Shown: in pieces, positions 15,918-23,401 of the stretch
How the letters are laid out: every line of letters begins with the position of its first letter
How positions within the stretch are numbered: position 1 is the first letter of the stretch
Origin: Claveliimonas acetigenes
GTDB taxonomy: Bacteria; Bacillota; Clostridia; Lachnospirales; Lachnospiraceae
Direction of reading: 5' to 3'
Assembly: GCF_025567385.1 (NCBI RefSeq)
Contig: NZ_JAOQJU010000038.1
Location: forward strand, 1-25,486
DNA length: 25,486 nucleotides
Position numbers and translations under genes: made by a program
The notes under the pieces: model-generated
Told to the model about the DNA's origin: nothing
Database searches by the model: none
What the model saw: only the letters and a program-made list of their open reading frames with translations

Positions 15918-18089
15918 ATGGATGAGACATTTGAGAAACGAAAAAAAATCATATATGAATTTCTGTGTGATGATATATATGTGCCTATGAAACTGAAGGA
16001 GCTTGCCGTTTTGCTGCAGGTTCCGAAGGAGCAGAAAGCAGATTTAAAAGCAGTAATGGATGCGTTGGTAGAAGAAGGCAAGGTCTGTTTGTCTAAGAAG
16101 GGGAAGTACTGCAAAGGCGAAGCAAAAAGGCTGACGGGCGTATACCAGGCGCATCCCAGAGGCTTTGGCTTTGTGACTGTAGACAATGAAGAAGATATTT
16201 TCATCGGCGAGGAAGATACCGGAGGAGCTTTCCAGGGCGACACGGTGGAGATTGCGATTATAAAAGCGCCGGAAGGCAGACGCAGGGAAGGAAAGGTTCT
16301 GCGTGTGGTATCTCGCGGCGTAACAAAGCTGGTGGGACTTTTCCGGATACAAAAAGATAAGAACTATGGATTTGTGATTCCGGATAGCCAGAAGTTTGCC
16401 CGGGATGTGTTTGTTCCGGTGGAGCACGCCAAAGGAGCGGTAAACGGGCATAAAGTAGTAGTAGAGCTGACATCCTGGGGAGATGAAAATAAGAAGCCGG
16501 AGGGAAGGATCGTGGAGATTATCGGGCATATCAATGACCCGGGAACCGATATCCTGTCCATTGTGAAAAGTTATGACCTTCCCGTGGAATTCCCGGAAAA
16601 AGTCCTGAACCAGGCAGAGAGGACGGCGGATGTAGTTAGCGAAGCTGACCGGGCAGGGCGTAAAGATTTAAGAGACTGGCAGATGGTGACGATTGATGGG
16701 GAAGATGCGAAGGATCTAGACGACGCTGTTTCTATTACGAGAGACGGAGAGCATTATCTTCTGGGTGTTCACATCGCCGATGTGACAAATTATGTGCAGG
16801 AGCGCAGCGCCCTTGACAGAGAAGCCCTGAATCGTGGGACGAGTGTATATCTGGTGGATCGTGTAATCCCCATGCTGCCCCATAAGCTGTCTAATGGCAT
16901 TTGTTCCCTCAATGCCGGAGTGGATCGATTGGCACTTAGCTGCATTATGACCGTTGATAAAAAGGGGAATGTTATCGACCATGAGATTGCTGAGACGGTA
17001 ATTCGTGTAGATGAGCGCATGACTTACACCAGTGTGAAGAAAATCCTGGAAGACAAAGATCCGGAGGAGAGCAGGAAGTATGAAAAGCTGGTGCCTATGT
17101 TTGAGCTGATGGAAGAATTGGCAGATATTCTGCGGACAAAGCGTCACAGGAGAGGATCGATTCACTTTGATTTTCCGGAGACGAAGATCGTACTTGACAA
17201 AGAGGGACGGCCTTTGGAGCTTAAGCCTTATGACAGGAATGTGGCGACAAAGATTATCGAGGATTTCATGCTTCTTGCCAATGAGACGGTGGCAGAAGAC
17301 TATTATTGGCAGGAACTTCCCTTTGTGTACCGGACTCACGAAGCGCCGGATGAAGAAAAGATGAGGAAACTAGCCACATTTATTAATAATTTTGGGTATA
17401 CCATGCATATTGGTGTAAATGAGATTCGTCCCAAGGAAGTGCAGAAGCTGTTGACAAAGGCAGAGGGAAGACCGGAAGAGAGTTTAATTAGCCGCCTGGC
17501 GCTTCGTTCTATGAAGCAGGCAAAATATACGCCTGAAAATACCGGGCATTTTGGGCTGGCGGCGCCTTACTACACCCATTTCACCTCGCCTATAAGGAGA
17601 TACCCGGATTTGCAGATTCACCGGATTATCAAGGATAACCTGCGGGGAAGAATGAATGCGGCGAAGATAGAACATTACCAGAGTATTTTGCCGGAAGTAG
17701 CAAAGCATTCCAGCGAGACGGAGCGCAGGGCTGAAGAAGCAGAACGGGAGACCGTTAAGCTGAAAAAAGTGGAATATATGGCAGAACGTATCGGAGAAAC
17801 CTTCGAGGGTGTAGTCTCCGGTATTACTAAATGGGGAATCTATGTAGAACTTCTTAATACGGTGGAGGGTCTGGTGCATGTGGCGAATATGTATGACGAC
17901 CATTACGATTATTATGAAGACCGCTGTGAGATGGTAGGAGAGCATACAGGTAAGGTATATAAGCTGGGACAGAAAGTGTATGTTCGGGTGATTGGGACGG
18001 ACCGCCTGTCACGGACCATTGATTTTGAGATTATAGATGAAGGAGAAATGGATGATGGCGAAGAGCAGTATGAAAATGATTGCCAATAA
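15918..18089 (+). CDS. rnr: Ribonuclease R
   Basis: 723 residues, a processive 3'-5' exoribonuclease that degrades structured RNA and defective mRNA handled by tmRNA. An N-terminal winged-helix segment (1-70) is followed by cold-shock-type OB domains (about 70-225), the RNB catalytic domain (about 245-580) and an S1 domain (about 628-705, GETFEGVVSGITKWGIYVEL). The catalytic Asp pattern D-x5-D-x-D-D is residues 260, 266, 268 and 269 within DGEDAKDLDDA, and TSPIRRYPDLQIHR marks the end of RNB. The RBS AAAGGGGTGG precedes ATG 15918. The 3' end overlaps smpB by 35 bp. Confidence 0.95.
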   Translation: MDETFEKRKKIIYEFLCDDIYVPMKLKELAVLLQVPKEQKADLKAVMDALVEEGKVCLSKKGKYCKGEAKRLTGVYQAHPRGFGFVTVDNEEDIFIGEEDTGGAFQGDTVEIAIIKAPEGRRREGKVLRVVSRGVTKLVGLFRIQKDKNYGFVIPDSQKFARDVFVPVEHAKGAVNGHKVVVELTSWGDENKKPEGRIVEIIGHINDPGTDILSIVKSYDLPVEFPEKVLNQAERTADVVSEADRAGRKDLRDWQMVTIDGEDAKDLDDAVSITRDGEHYLLGVHIADVTNYVQERSALDREALNRGTSVYLVDRVIPMLPHKLSNGICSLNAGVDRLALSCIMTVDKKGNVIDHEIAETVIRVDERMTYTSVKKILEDKDPEESRKYEKLVPMFELMEELADILRTKRHRRGSIHFDFPETKIVLDKEGRPLELKPYDRNVATKIIEDFMLLANETVAEDYYWQELPFVYRTHEAPDEEKMRKLATFINNFGYTMHIGVNEIRPKEVQKLLTKAEGRPEESLISRLALRSMKQAKYTPENTGHFGLAAPYYTHFTSPIRRYPDLQIHRIIKDNLRGRMNAAKIEHYQSILPEVAKHSSETERRAEEAERETVKLKKVEYMAERIGETFEGVVSGITKWGIYVELLNTVEGLVHVANMYDDHYDYYEDRCEMVGEHTGKVYKLGQKVYVRVIGTDRLSRTIDFEIIDEGEMDDGEEQYENDCQ

Positions 18090-18522
18090 TAAAAAAGCAT
18101 ACCATGATTATTTTATCCTGGATACCTATGAAGCAGGAATTTCACTTGCCGGCACGGAGGTGAAGTCCCTGCGTATGGGCAAATGCAGTATTAAAGAGTC
18201 GTTTATTAGAATCGACAAAGGAGAAGTATTTATTTATGGAATGCATATCAGCCCTTATGAGAAAGGGAACATTTTTAATAAAGATCCCTTGCGGGAGCGG
18301 AAGCTTCTGCTGCATAAAGCGGAAATTAATAAACTTTTCGGAAAAATTAAGGAAAAAGGTGTTGCTATTGTGCCTTTAAAGGTATATTTTAAAGGCAGCC
18401 TGGTAAAAGTCGAGATTGGGCTTGCAAAAGGTAAGAAGCTTTATGATAAGCGGCAGGACATTGCTAAGAAAGACCAGCAAAGAGAGGCAAGCCGGGATTT
18501 CAAAATCCGCAATCTGGGTTAA
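18055..18522 (+). CDS. smpB: SsrA-binding protein SmpB
   Basis: 156 residues. It binds the tRNA-like part of tmRNA and places it in stalled ribosomes for trans-translation. Recognised by IANNKKAYHDYFI, EAGISLAGTEVKSLR, GMHISPYEKGN, the GLAKGKKLYDKR segment and a basic C-terminal tail. Start ATG 18055 (MAKSS) is chosen over 18037 and 18052, since it gives the family's MAK opening and AAGGAGA (18040-18046) is well placed. The start lies inside rnr, which implies coupled translation. Its RNA partner is encoded about 2.4 kb downstream. Confidence 0.95.
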   Translation: MAKSSMKMIANNKKAYHDYFILDTYEAGISLAGTEVKSLRMGKCSIKESFIRIDKGEVFIYGMHISPYEKGNIFNKDPLRERKLLLHKAEINKLFGKIKEKGVAIVPLKVYFKGSLVKVEIGLAKGKKLYDKRQDIAKKDQQREASRDFKIRNLG

Positions 18523-18557
18523 GATGCAGGATAGAAAGATACGGAGGAGAATGAAGA

Positions 18558-19079
18558 ATGGCATATTGTGTAAAATGTGGGGCGAAGGTAGACGATAGTA
18601 TGCGCTTCTGCCCGGAATGTGGGGCAGAGATTCCTGTGCCCGACAGAAAAGAGGATCAGGAAGTTTTTAATCCTTATCAGGAATACAGGCGTGCAGACGA
18701 AAACAACACACAGCAAGATGGAACAGCGTATTTTGATCCGCAGGACGTCCGTGCTAACAAGGGAATGGGAGTGGTATCTTACATAGGGATTCTTGTTCTT
18801 ATCCCGCTGCTTGCAAGAAACAAGAATTCAGAGTATGCAAAATTCCATGCAAATCAGGGATTGGTACTGTTCATTGTATCAAGTGTCATAGACCTTCTGG
18901 ATGGAGATTGGATATTTGGGCTGCATTCGTGGATTAACTTTGGCGGCAGTGTGTTCTCCTGGGTGTTTGATATCCTGAGTTTTGCGTGCTTTATTTTAAT
19001 GATTGTGGGCATTGTGACAGCGTGCAGAGGAGAGAGGAAGGAATTGCCGTTTATTGGGAAAATAAGAATACTGAAATAA
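18558..19079 (+). CDS. Zinc-ribbon membrane protein (DUF4870-like)
   Basis: 173 residues. The N-terminal zinc ribbon has Cys4, Cys7, Cys18 and Cys21 (two CxxC knuckles). A polar linker to about residue 68 follows, then a membrane region with three or four hydrophobic segments (about 72-85, 95-113, 120-150), including the AKFHANQGLVLF stretch typical of DUF4870/Tic20-like proteins. The function is unknown. It follows smpB by 35 bp with RBS GGAGGAG and ends at a shared bidirectional terminator. Confidence 0.78.
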   Translation: MAYCVKCGAKVDDSMRFCPECGAEIPVPDRKEDQEVFNPYQEYRRADENNTQQDGTAYFDPQDVRANKGMGVVSYIGILVLIPLLARNKNSEYAKFHANQGLVLFIVSSVIDLLDGDWIFGLHSWINFGGSVFSWVFDILSFACFILMIVGIVTACRGERKELPFIGKIRILK

Positions 19080-19080
19080 A

Positions 19081-19117
19081 AAAAACCAGGGAGCCGGAAA
19101 TTCCGGTTCCCTGGTTT
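19081..19117. terminator. Bidirectional terminator between convergent genes
   Basis: A 16-bp stem (19081-19096 with 19102-19117, one G-U) has A-runs on its left and T-runs on its right, so it can work on both strands: for the zinc-ribbon gene on plus and hsp20 on minus. Confidence 0.85.
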
Positions 19118-19130
19118 TCTCAAGGGATTC

Positions 19131-19556
19131 TTATTCAATAGTAATCAGCTTCGGCTGCTCTTCTTGTTTCTTTACTTCCTTCGGGAATTGCAGTTTTAAT
19201 ACACCGTCAGTAAAAGCTGCCTTAATATCTTCCTGTGTCAGCTCTTCGCCTACATAGAAGCTTCTGTTGCAGGTTCCGGTATAGCGTTCTTTGTGGATGC
19301 AGTTTCCTTTGGCATCTTTCTCTTCCTTTGTCTCATTCTTGTGAGCAGTAATGGTAAGGTATCCGTCCTTCAAATCTGCTTTAATGTCTTCTTTTGCGTA
19401 TCCCGGAAGTTCCATTTCTACTACATAATTGCCGTCTTTTTCGTGAATGTCTGTCCTCATAACCTGAGAAGAAGATCGTTCATAAGAACGGGTGAAAAAT
19501 GGGTCGTTCCACATGTCATCGAATAAAGTATTGATTCCTCTGTTTGCAAGTAACAT
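19131..19556 (-). CDS. Small heat-shock protein, Hsp20/alpha-crystallin
   Basis: 141 residues. It is an ATP-independent holdase chaperone that binds unfolding proteins. The alpha-crystallin domain spans about residues 33-125: DIHEKDGNYVVEMELPGYAKEDIKADLKDGYLTI, YTGTCNRSFYVGE, and the closing AAFTDGVLKLQFPK. The RBS AGGAGG is at 19564-19569 (complement). Expression is likely repressed by HrcA through the CIRCE element at 19676-19702, so it should be heat-induced. Confidence 0.93.
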   Translation of the reverse strand: MLLANRGINTLFDDMWNDPFFTRSYERSSSQVMRTDIHEKDGNYVVEMELPGYAKEDIKADLKDGYLTITAHKNETKEEKDAKGNCIHKERYTGTCNRSFYVGEELTQEDIKAAFTDGVLKLQFPKEVKKQEEQPKLITIE

Positions 19557-19657
19557 AAGTCATTCCTCCTTGAATATATGCCTTGCCGGATAAGGATTTT
19601 CTGGCAAGTGACTGTCAGAATTTCCGGCTGGTTTGCTTTGTTTTATTTGTTATAGTT

Positions 19658-19688
19658 ATTATATAACACATTATGTTAGCACTGTCAA
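19658..19688 (-). promoter_or_regulatory. hsp20 promoter
   Basis: On the minus strand, TTGACA (19683-19688) is followed after 17 bp by TATATA (19660-19665), or after 19 bp by TATAAT (19658-19663). The -35 hexamer lies inside the CIRCE dyad. Confidence 0.75.
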
Positions 19689-19702
19689 TAGGTGAGTGCT
19701 AA
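19676..19702. promoter_or_regulatory. CIRCE operator (HrcA site), one mismatch
   Basis: TTAGCACTG, 9-bp spacer, GAGTGCTAA. The consensus is TTAGCACTC-N9-GAGTGCTAA; only the ninth base of the left arm differs. HrcA binding here would cover the -35 of the hsp20 promoter. Confidence 0.88.
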
Positions 19703-19740
19703 TTTTTTAAATTTTTTTGCGGACTGAATCCAGGATACGT

Positions 19741-20409
19741 TTATTCCCAATGATATTTCCGGGATTGAAGATCCCAGTATAAGTTGTTGCCGAAGAAAAA
19801 TACTGCTGTTACAGCAACGACTGTCAGGGTAATTCCCCAGCCATTTCCATGGATTACAAAGCTGTCTAAAGGCAATATGAGCCAAACTAAGAGTAGAAGG
19901 AAGAAGACTGTATAGATAAGACCCTTCCATTTCTTTGCATGTCGGTTGTAGATAATTCTTTTTTGGAGCGTATGCTGGATGAAGTCCTGTAAAAAAGCGA
20001 TGATGATTCCATAAGAGAGTACGCTCCATGTAAGGCCATAATTTTTCGGACATCCGTCCGCTATGAAAAACGTAAGATGAAAAATGCATATAATCACTGC
20101 CATATCCTTAAGGGAGAGAAGAAAGTGTTCAAAATGATTTTTCTTCATTGCACCTTCCATCAAAGTATTGCAGAATTCCCTTTCCGGCACACCAAGCATA
20201 TCTTCTAGTGATCCCTGGTTCTTCTCTGCCTGTGCGGCAAGACCAATCAAATCCTTTTTCACAACTTCCAGTTCAAATAAAGAGATATTATGTGCAGAAA
20301 TGTACTGTATCATTCTGTCAAGCATGGCATAATTGGCATCGCTCAATTCCAGGCTGTTATCAATATTCTCCTGGCGTAGTTTTTGGTAATTATTATAAAA
20401 AAGTCCCAT
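19741..20409 (-). CDS. Membrane protein with DUF1048-like N-terminus
   Basis: 222 residues. Residues 1-90 are soluble and helical, with VVKKDLIGLAAQAEKNQGSLEDML and an FCNTLMEG end that resembles DUF1048 proteins found beside PadR regulators. Four hydrophobic segments follow at about 101-118, 125-142, 163-182 and 190-208. It starts 11 bp after the padR stop, so both are expressed from the padR promoter. Its role is unknown; in such pairs the membrane or DUF1048 protein is normally the controlled partner. No terminator is visible after it, so transcripts could read into hsp20. Confidence 0.7.
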   Translation of the reverse strand: MGLFYNNYQKLRQENIDNSLELSDANYAMLDRMIQYISAHNISLFELEVVKKDLIGLAAQAEKNQGSLEDMLGVPEREFCNTLMEGAMKKNHFEHFLLSLKDMAVIICIFHLTFFIADGCPKNYGLTWSVLSYGIIIAFLQDFIQHTLQKRIIYNRHAKKWKGLIYTVFFLLLLVWLILPLDSFVIHGNGWGITLTVVAVTAVFFFGNNLYWDLQSRKYHWE

Positions 20410-20420
20410 ATCTCATCCTC

Positions 20421-20735
20421 CTATTCAAAAATTCGTTCTACAGCAGCAGTAATTTCCTTCCAGTTGTCATAAAAGCTTTTCAGATACAGCCTGCCATCCT
20501 CTGTCAAGTGATAATATTTTCTCTTGGGTCCCAAAGGGCTGGGTTTGAATGTGGCTTCAATCAGTGATTTCTTTTCCAGACGTAAAAGAAGAGGGTATAA
20601 AGTTCCTTCTTTAATATCGGAAAAACCATATTCCTGAAGCTGTCTGGCAATCTCATATCCATAGGTTTCATCCTTTTCCAGAATTTTTAAAATACAGTTT
20701 TCCAGGATCCCTTTCATCAACTGTGATTTTTCCAA
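20421..20735 (-). CDS. PadR-family transcriptional regulator
   Basis: 104 residues, the short PadR form with a winged helix-turn-helix and a final dimerisation helix. Signature segments are CILKILEKDETYGYEIARQLQE, IKEGTLYPLLLRLEKKSLI and KRKYYHLTEDGRLYL. It probably represses its own operon through two similar dyads at 20802-20822 and 20755-20775. The RBS AAAGGAGG lies just upstream of the start. Confidence 0.92.
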   Translation of the reverse strand: MEKSQLMKGILENCILKILEKDETYGYEIARQLQEYGFSDIKEGTLYPLLLRLEKKSLIEATFKPSPLGPKRKYYHLTEDGRLYLKSFYDNWKEITAAVERIFE

Positions 20736-20754
20736 AAAAGATACCTCCTTTCAA

Positions 20755-20775
20755 CTACCTTGCATTACATAGTTC
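20755..20775. promoter_or_regulatory. Second PadR operator-like site (degenerate)
   Basis: CTACCTTGCATTACATAGTTC matches the upstream perfect dyad at 17 of 21 positions. It lies in the 5' leader of padR, downstream of the -10 element, so a bound repressor could block elongation. Confidence 0.5.
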
Positions 20776-20783
20776 CTGCCTTT

Positions 20784-20812
20784 ACTATAGCATATAAAAC
20801 ACTACTTTGCAA
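20784..20812 (-). promoter_or_regulatory. padR promoter
   Basis: On the minus strand, TTGCAA (20807-20812) and TATAGT (20784-20789) are 17 bp apart, with an extended TGC before the -10. The -35 lies inside the perfect dyad. Confidence 0.7.
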
Positions 20813-20822
20813 TACAAAGTAG
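20802..20822. promoter_or_regulatory. PadR operator candidate
   Basis: Perfect 8-bp inverted repeat CTACTTTG (20802-20809) and CAAAGTAG (20815-20822) with 5-bp spacer CAATA. It covers the padR -35 and ends 13 bp before the ssrA -35. Confidence 0.75.
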
Positions 20823-20835
20823 CAAAAAATCAGTC

Positions 20836-20864
20836 TTGACATTTGAAAGGTGTATTCATATAAT
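20836..20864 (+). promoter_or_regulatory. ssrA promoter, full consensus
   Basis: TTGACA (20836-20841), 17-bp spacer, TATAAT (20859-20864). Transcription should start near 20871, leaving about 43 nt of leader to be removed by RNase P from the tmRNA precursor. Confidence 0.9.
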
Positions 20865-20913
20865 AGTTATACGCAAGAAACATCTGCGAACCAGCGAGAT
20901 AAGCTTACTATCA

Positions 20914-21261
20914 GGGCTTGTACTGGTTTCGACGGGGGTTCGGAAGTTGGAGAAGCCATCCGTAGCGGGACACTACGTTAAAAGTTCCATCTAAATATAA
21001 ACGCAGATAATGAATTAGCGTACGCTGCCTAATTAGGCGGCAGTCGGCCTCGGGTCATCCGCTGCCTGAGTAACCGGCTTCAATGAGGCGGAGCACTTCG
21101 TTCCCGAAGCTTTGAGGGAATGGAAGAACTTATGAAGCTACTGAAGTCTTAAGCCTGTCATTAGGCGTGAGACAGAGGGAATGTCAAAGTAATGACTGTG
21201 ATGGGAGATGCTCGAATGGATGGGCTTTCGGACGCGGGTTCGATTCCCGCCAGGTCCACCA
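20914..21261 (+). ncRNA. ssrA: Transfer-messenger RNA (tmRNA)
   Basis: 348 nt. The 5' end GGGCTTG pairs with CAGGTCC before the encoded ACCA (three Watson-Crick-poor positions allowed as G-U) to form the acceptor stem; the conserved CTGGTTTCGACGGGG follows. The T arm CGGGTTCGATTCCCG is intact. The tag reading frame starts at GCA 21003 and runs to TAA 21030-21032, giving ADNELAYAA (after the non-encoded Ala). tmRNA with SmpB frees stalled ribosomes and marks proteins for ClpXP-type proteolysis. The end of the gene overlaps, in antisense, the tail of the serine recombinase, which marks it as the integration site of the element to the right; the tmRNA itself looks complete. Confidence 0.95.
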
Positions 21262-21275
21262 AAAGGTCCTTACTC
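21161..21275. other. Probable attachment-site end of the integrated element (ssrA 3' end)
   Basis: The left boundary of the element lies in or just after the tmRNA 3' end: the integrase gene points into it and the sequence beyond is a run of minus-strand mobile-element genes. The exact crossover cannot be fixed without the other end, which is outside the window. AGGTCC is repeated at 21252-21257 and 21264-21269, flanking the ACCA end. Confidence 0.65.
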
Positions 21276-23038
21276 GAACTTTTTACCATAAAAAAATTTG
21301 GTTCGTTCGATGTAAGTTCAGAATATATTGGATTTGGAGAATCTGAAACACGAAAATCACATCCGTAGATATTGCGGATGTGATTTTTTGTCGTCTCTAT
21401 TAATTCACTCAATTTCTTTAGCCCACTCCTTCGTGCCTGATTAACGTGGGCTACGGTATCTTTTATCGGCTCCAATATAGTGTCGAAGGGTGCCTTAAAT
21501 TCTACATTAATATTAAGCCCATCATTTCCGTTGGATACTAAAAACCTAGATATAAGAGCTTGATTAATTAGGCGTTTAGTCATATCGTCGGCAGCTCTGT
21601 AAGTTGTTCCGCAGTCCTCGATAAGATCAAGGGCTAAATGCAGATTGGCTAAAATATTTTCAAAAGTCACATTATGCATATTAATTTCATGTTCAACGCC
21701 CGCTAATTCTTTAGCGATTTTTTTCTGTTCACTTTTCATTAAGTCTAGTGGAATAGCGTCAGAGTAATGTGCTTCAAGTAGCTTTTGGCGTTTATGTTCT
21801 AGAGATATTTTTGTACGATTCAGCCCATCGAGCTCTGAGTTGAACTTTTCGCGCTCTTTCAGAATAATTACCCGTAGATATTCTTCCAGATCTTGGCGTA
21901 TTTCTGGCGGAAGCTGATAATTATCGTAGATTTGCTCAATTTTCTTTTCGACCACATCAATTAATACGGCTTTCATCGTGCAATCTTTTACTCGTTTACT
22001 GTGCCGTCCCGCACAGACAAAGTAGGGATATACGTCGCCATTCTTTTTCTTTTCGTTACTAACCATTAGTCGCGAACCGCATTCTGCGCAGTATACGCTA
22101 CTCTTTAGGAAATGCGGATGTTTTACTGTTCGTTCGCCATTTATTCTAGAAGCAAGGATATTCTGTACTTTATCCCAAGTCTCAATGCTAACTATCGGCT
22201 CATGACTGCCTTCATACTGAACATCCTTGTATACTACAACTCCTTTATAATATGGATTCACCAAAACTTTATGTAAAGTTTTTAGTGTAATTGGAACTGA
22301 TGGAATCTTTGACGTCGAACGGGTTGTAAGTCCGCAAGCGGCAAGATGTTCGGCTAGTTCAGCGACTGTCCAATTCCCGGTAGCGTATTCCTCAAATGCG
22401 ATTTTTATCAGAGGAGCTCGTTCCGGGTCAAGAACGACAGTCCTTTCTTCGCGGCCTTTATCATCAACCCTGCGGACATTCATATATCCTATTGGAGCTC
22501 TTCCGATAGTGCCACCATTTTTAACTTTCTCGCCCATTCCTTTCTTAACTTCTGTCGCAAGATTCTGCGAGTAAAATTCAGCAATAGAACTCATGATACC
22601 ATGTAGCAGCATGCCCGCCGGGGTATCGTCGATACTCTCCGAAGCAGATACTAATTGCACCCCGCATTCGCGAAGGGTGCGCATAATGTCGATATCGTCA
22701 CCTCGATTACGTGCGAGACGGTCGACTTTGTGTACGATCACATAATCAATACGGTCGGCATTTTCTCGTACATACTCGAGCATTTCCTGTAACTGTGGCC
22801 GGTCTGCAGATTTTGCAGATGCGCCTCGATCGACAAATTCCTTGCCAACAATTGCACCCATGGATAGGGCTTTCTTTTTGTTTGCCTCACGCTGCGCAGG
22901 AATAGAGAAGCCTTCATCGTTTCCGCCGCCACGTTCGGCTTGACCTCGCGTAGATACACGAAGGTAAGATACTGCAAACTTCGGCGTCATTCCGGCCATA
23001 AATGTCTGAGTTGCATGCGTCATTGCGGTATTGCTCAT
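21161..23038 (-). CDS. Large serine recombinase (integrase of mobile element)
   Basis: 625 residues. The N-terminal resolvase domain (about 20-165) has catalytic Ser29 in YLRVSTRGQ and VHKVDRLARNRGDDI. A Recombinase domain (about 185-300, with FEEYATGNWTVAELAEHL) and a zinc ribbon (about 310-350: CAECGSRLMV and a later CAGRH...DCT) come next, then a coiled coil (about 380-460). It should integrate and excise the element through attP/attB exchange. The start at 23038 follows AAGGAGG at proper spacing; an upstream in-frame ATG at 23068 would overlap this site. Residues 593-625 are read from the antisense of the tmRNA 3' end, so this tail is host-derived. A plus-strand terminator-like hairpin is embedded at 21353-21389. 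Confidence 0.93.
   Translation of the reverse strand: MSNTAMTHATQTFMAGMTPKFAVSYLRVSTRGQAERGGGNDEGFSIPAQREANKKKALSMGAIVGKEFVDRGASAKSADRPQLQEMLEYVRENADRIDYVIVHKVDRLARNRGDDIDIMRTLRECGVQLVSASESIDDTPAGMLLHGIMSSIAEFYSQNLATEVKKGMGEKVKNGGTIGRAPIGYMNVRRVDDKGREERTVVLDPERAPLIKIAFEEYATGNWTVAELAEHLAACGLTTRSTSKIPSVPITLKTLHKVLVNPYYKGVVVYKDVQYEGSHEPIVSIETWDKVQNILASRINGERTVKHPHFLKSSVYCAECGSRLMVSNEKKKNGDVYPYFVCAGRHSKRVKDCTMKAVLIDVVEKKIEQIYDNYQLPPEIRQDLEEYLRVIILKEREKFNSELDGLNRTKISLEHKRQKLLEAHYSDAIPLDLMKSEQKKIAKELAGVEHEINMHNVTFENILANLHLALDLIEDCGTTYRAADDMTKRLINQALISRFLVSNGNDGLNINVEFKAPFDTILEPIKDTVAHVNQARRSGLKKLSELIETTKNHIRNIYGCDFRVSDSPNPIYSELTSNEPNFFMVKSSSKDLLVDLAGIEPASESPSIRASPITVITLTFPLSHA
21353..21389 (+). terminator. 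Perfect hairpin with T-run, plus strand, inside recombinase gene
   Basis: AAAATCACATCCG (21353-21365) pairs perfectly with CGGATGTGATTTT (21375-21387), with a 9-nt loop followed by two more T. In the plus direction it ends transcripts coming from ssrA, 92 bp after the tmRNA end. Confidence 0.75.
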
Positions 23039-23073
23039 AAGCGTTACCTCCTTTCGTAGTTTGTCCAATGGTA

Positions 23074-23085
23074 CCTCTGAAGAGG
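23074..23085. repeat. Short dyad in the recombinase leader
   Basis: CCTCTGAAGAGG has 5-bp arms around GA. It sits 36 bp upstream of the recombinase start and could be a regulatory site; it is short enough to be chance. Confidence 0.3.
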
Positions 23086-23133
23086 CATTACATCAAGTAA
23101 AATAAAGCGATATTTTATAGTTATTTTTGGAGT

Positions 23134-23157
23134 AGCCAGCCCATAATCGGGCTGGCT
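23134..23157. repeat. Perfect 9-bp inverted repeat after the DUF4314 gene
   Basis: AGCCAGCCC (23134-23142) and GGGCTGGCT (23149-23157), 6-bp spacer. It lies 20 bp past the DUF4314 stop on the minus strand and is the likely transcript end there, but no T-run follows on that strand, so termination would be weak or factor-dependent. Confidence 0.5.
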
Positions 23158-23176
23158 TAGGTAGGTATATATGTTC

Positions 23177-23401
23177 CTAGATTTTGCGGATTACGTCCTC
23201 GCCATAAGCAACACCAAGGCAAGAACCACAGTCCCAACTAACATGAATTGTCCCGATAGCGTCGACGAATTCTACTGTTCCTAGATCGCCAGGGATTAAT
23301 TTAGTGTAGGGGTCATTCATAGAGACGAGCTCTATTCTAGCCCCTTCTGGATACATTTTTCGTAGTCTTTCGACAACTTCCTTACTCGGAAAGTTCCGCA
23401 T
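23177..23401 (-). CDS. DUF4314 family small protein
   Basis: 74 residues from ATG 23401, chosen because AAGGAGGTG lies directly upstream; longer in-frame starts lie inside the preceding gene. The sequence MYPEGARIELVSMNDPYTKLIPGDLGTVEFVDAIGTIHVSWD is typical of DUF4314, a small beta-rich domain common on conjugative and integrative elements of clostridia. The function is unknown. Its start overlaps the end of the upstream gene by 20 bp, which indicates coupling. Confidence 0.8.
   Translation of the reverse strand: MRNFPSKEVVERLRKMYPEGARIELVSMNDPYTKLIPGDLGTVEFVDAIGTIHVSWDCGSCLGVAYGEDVIRKI

Noticed and set aside
15530..16243. A 237-codon minus-strand frame across secG and rnr
   Set aside because: It spans two genes, a promoter and a terminator on the other strand and has a low-complexity Ser/Pro/Phe composition, so it is a chance frame.
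20914..21261. Disruption of tmRNA by the integrated element
   Set aside because: Acceptor pairing, T arm, tag frame and ACCA end are all present, so the gene appears intact.
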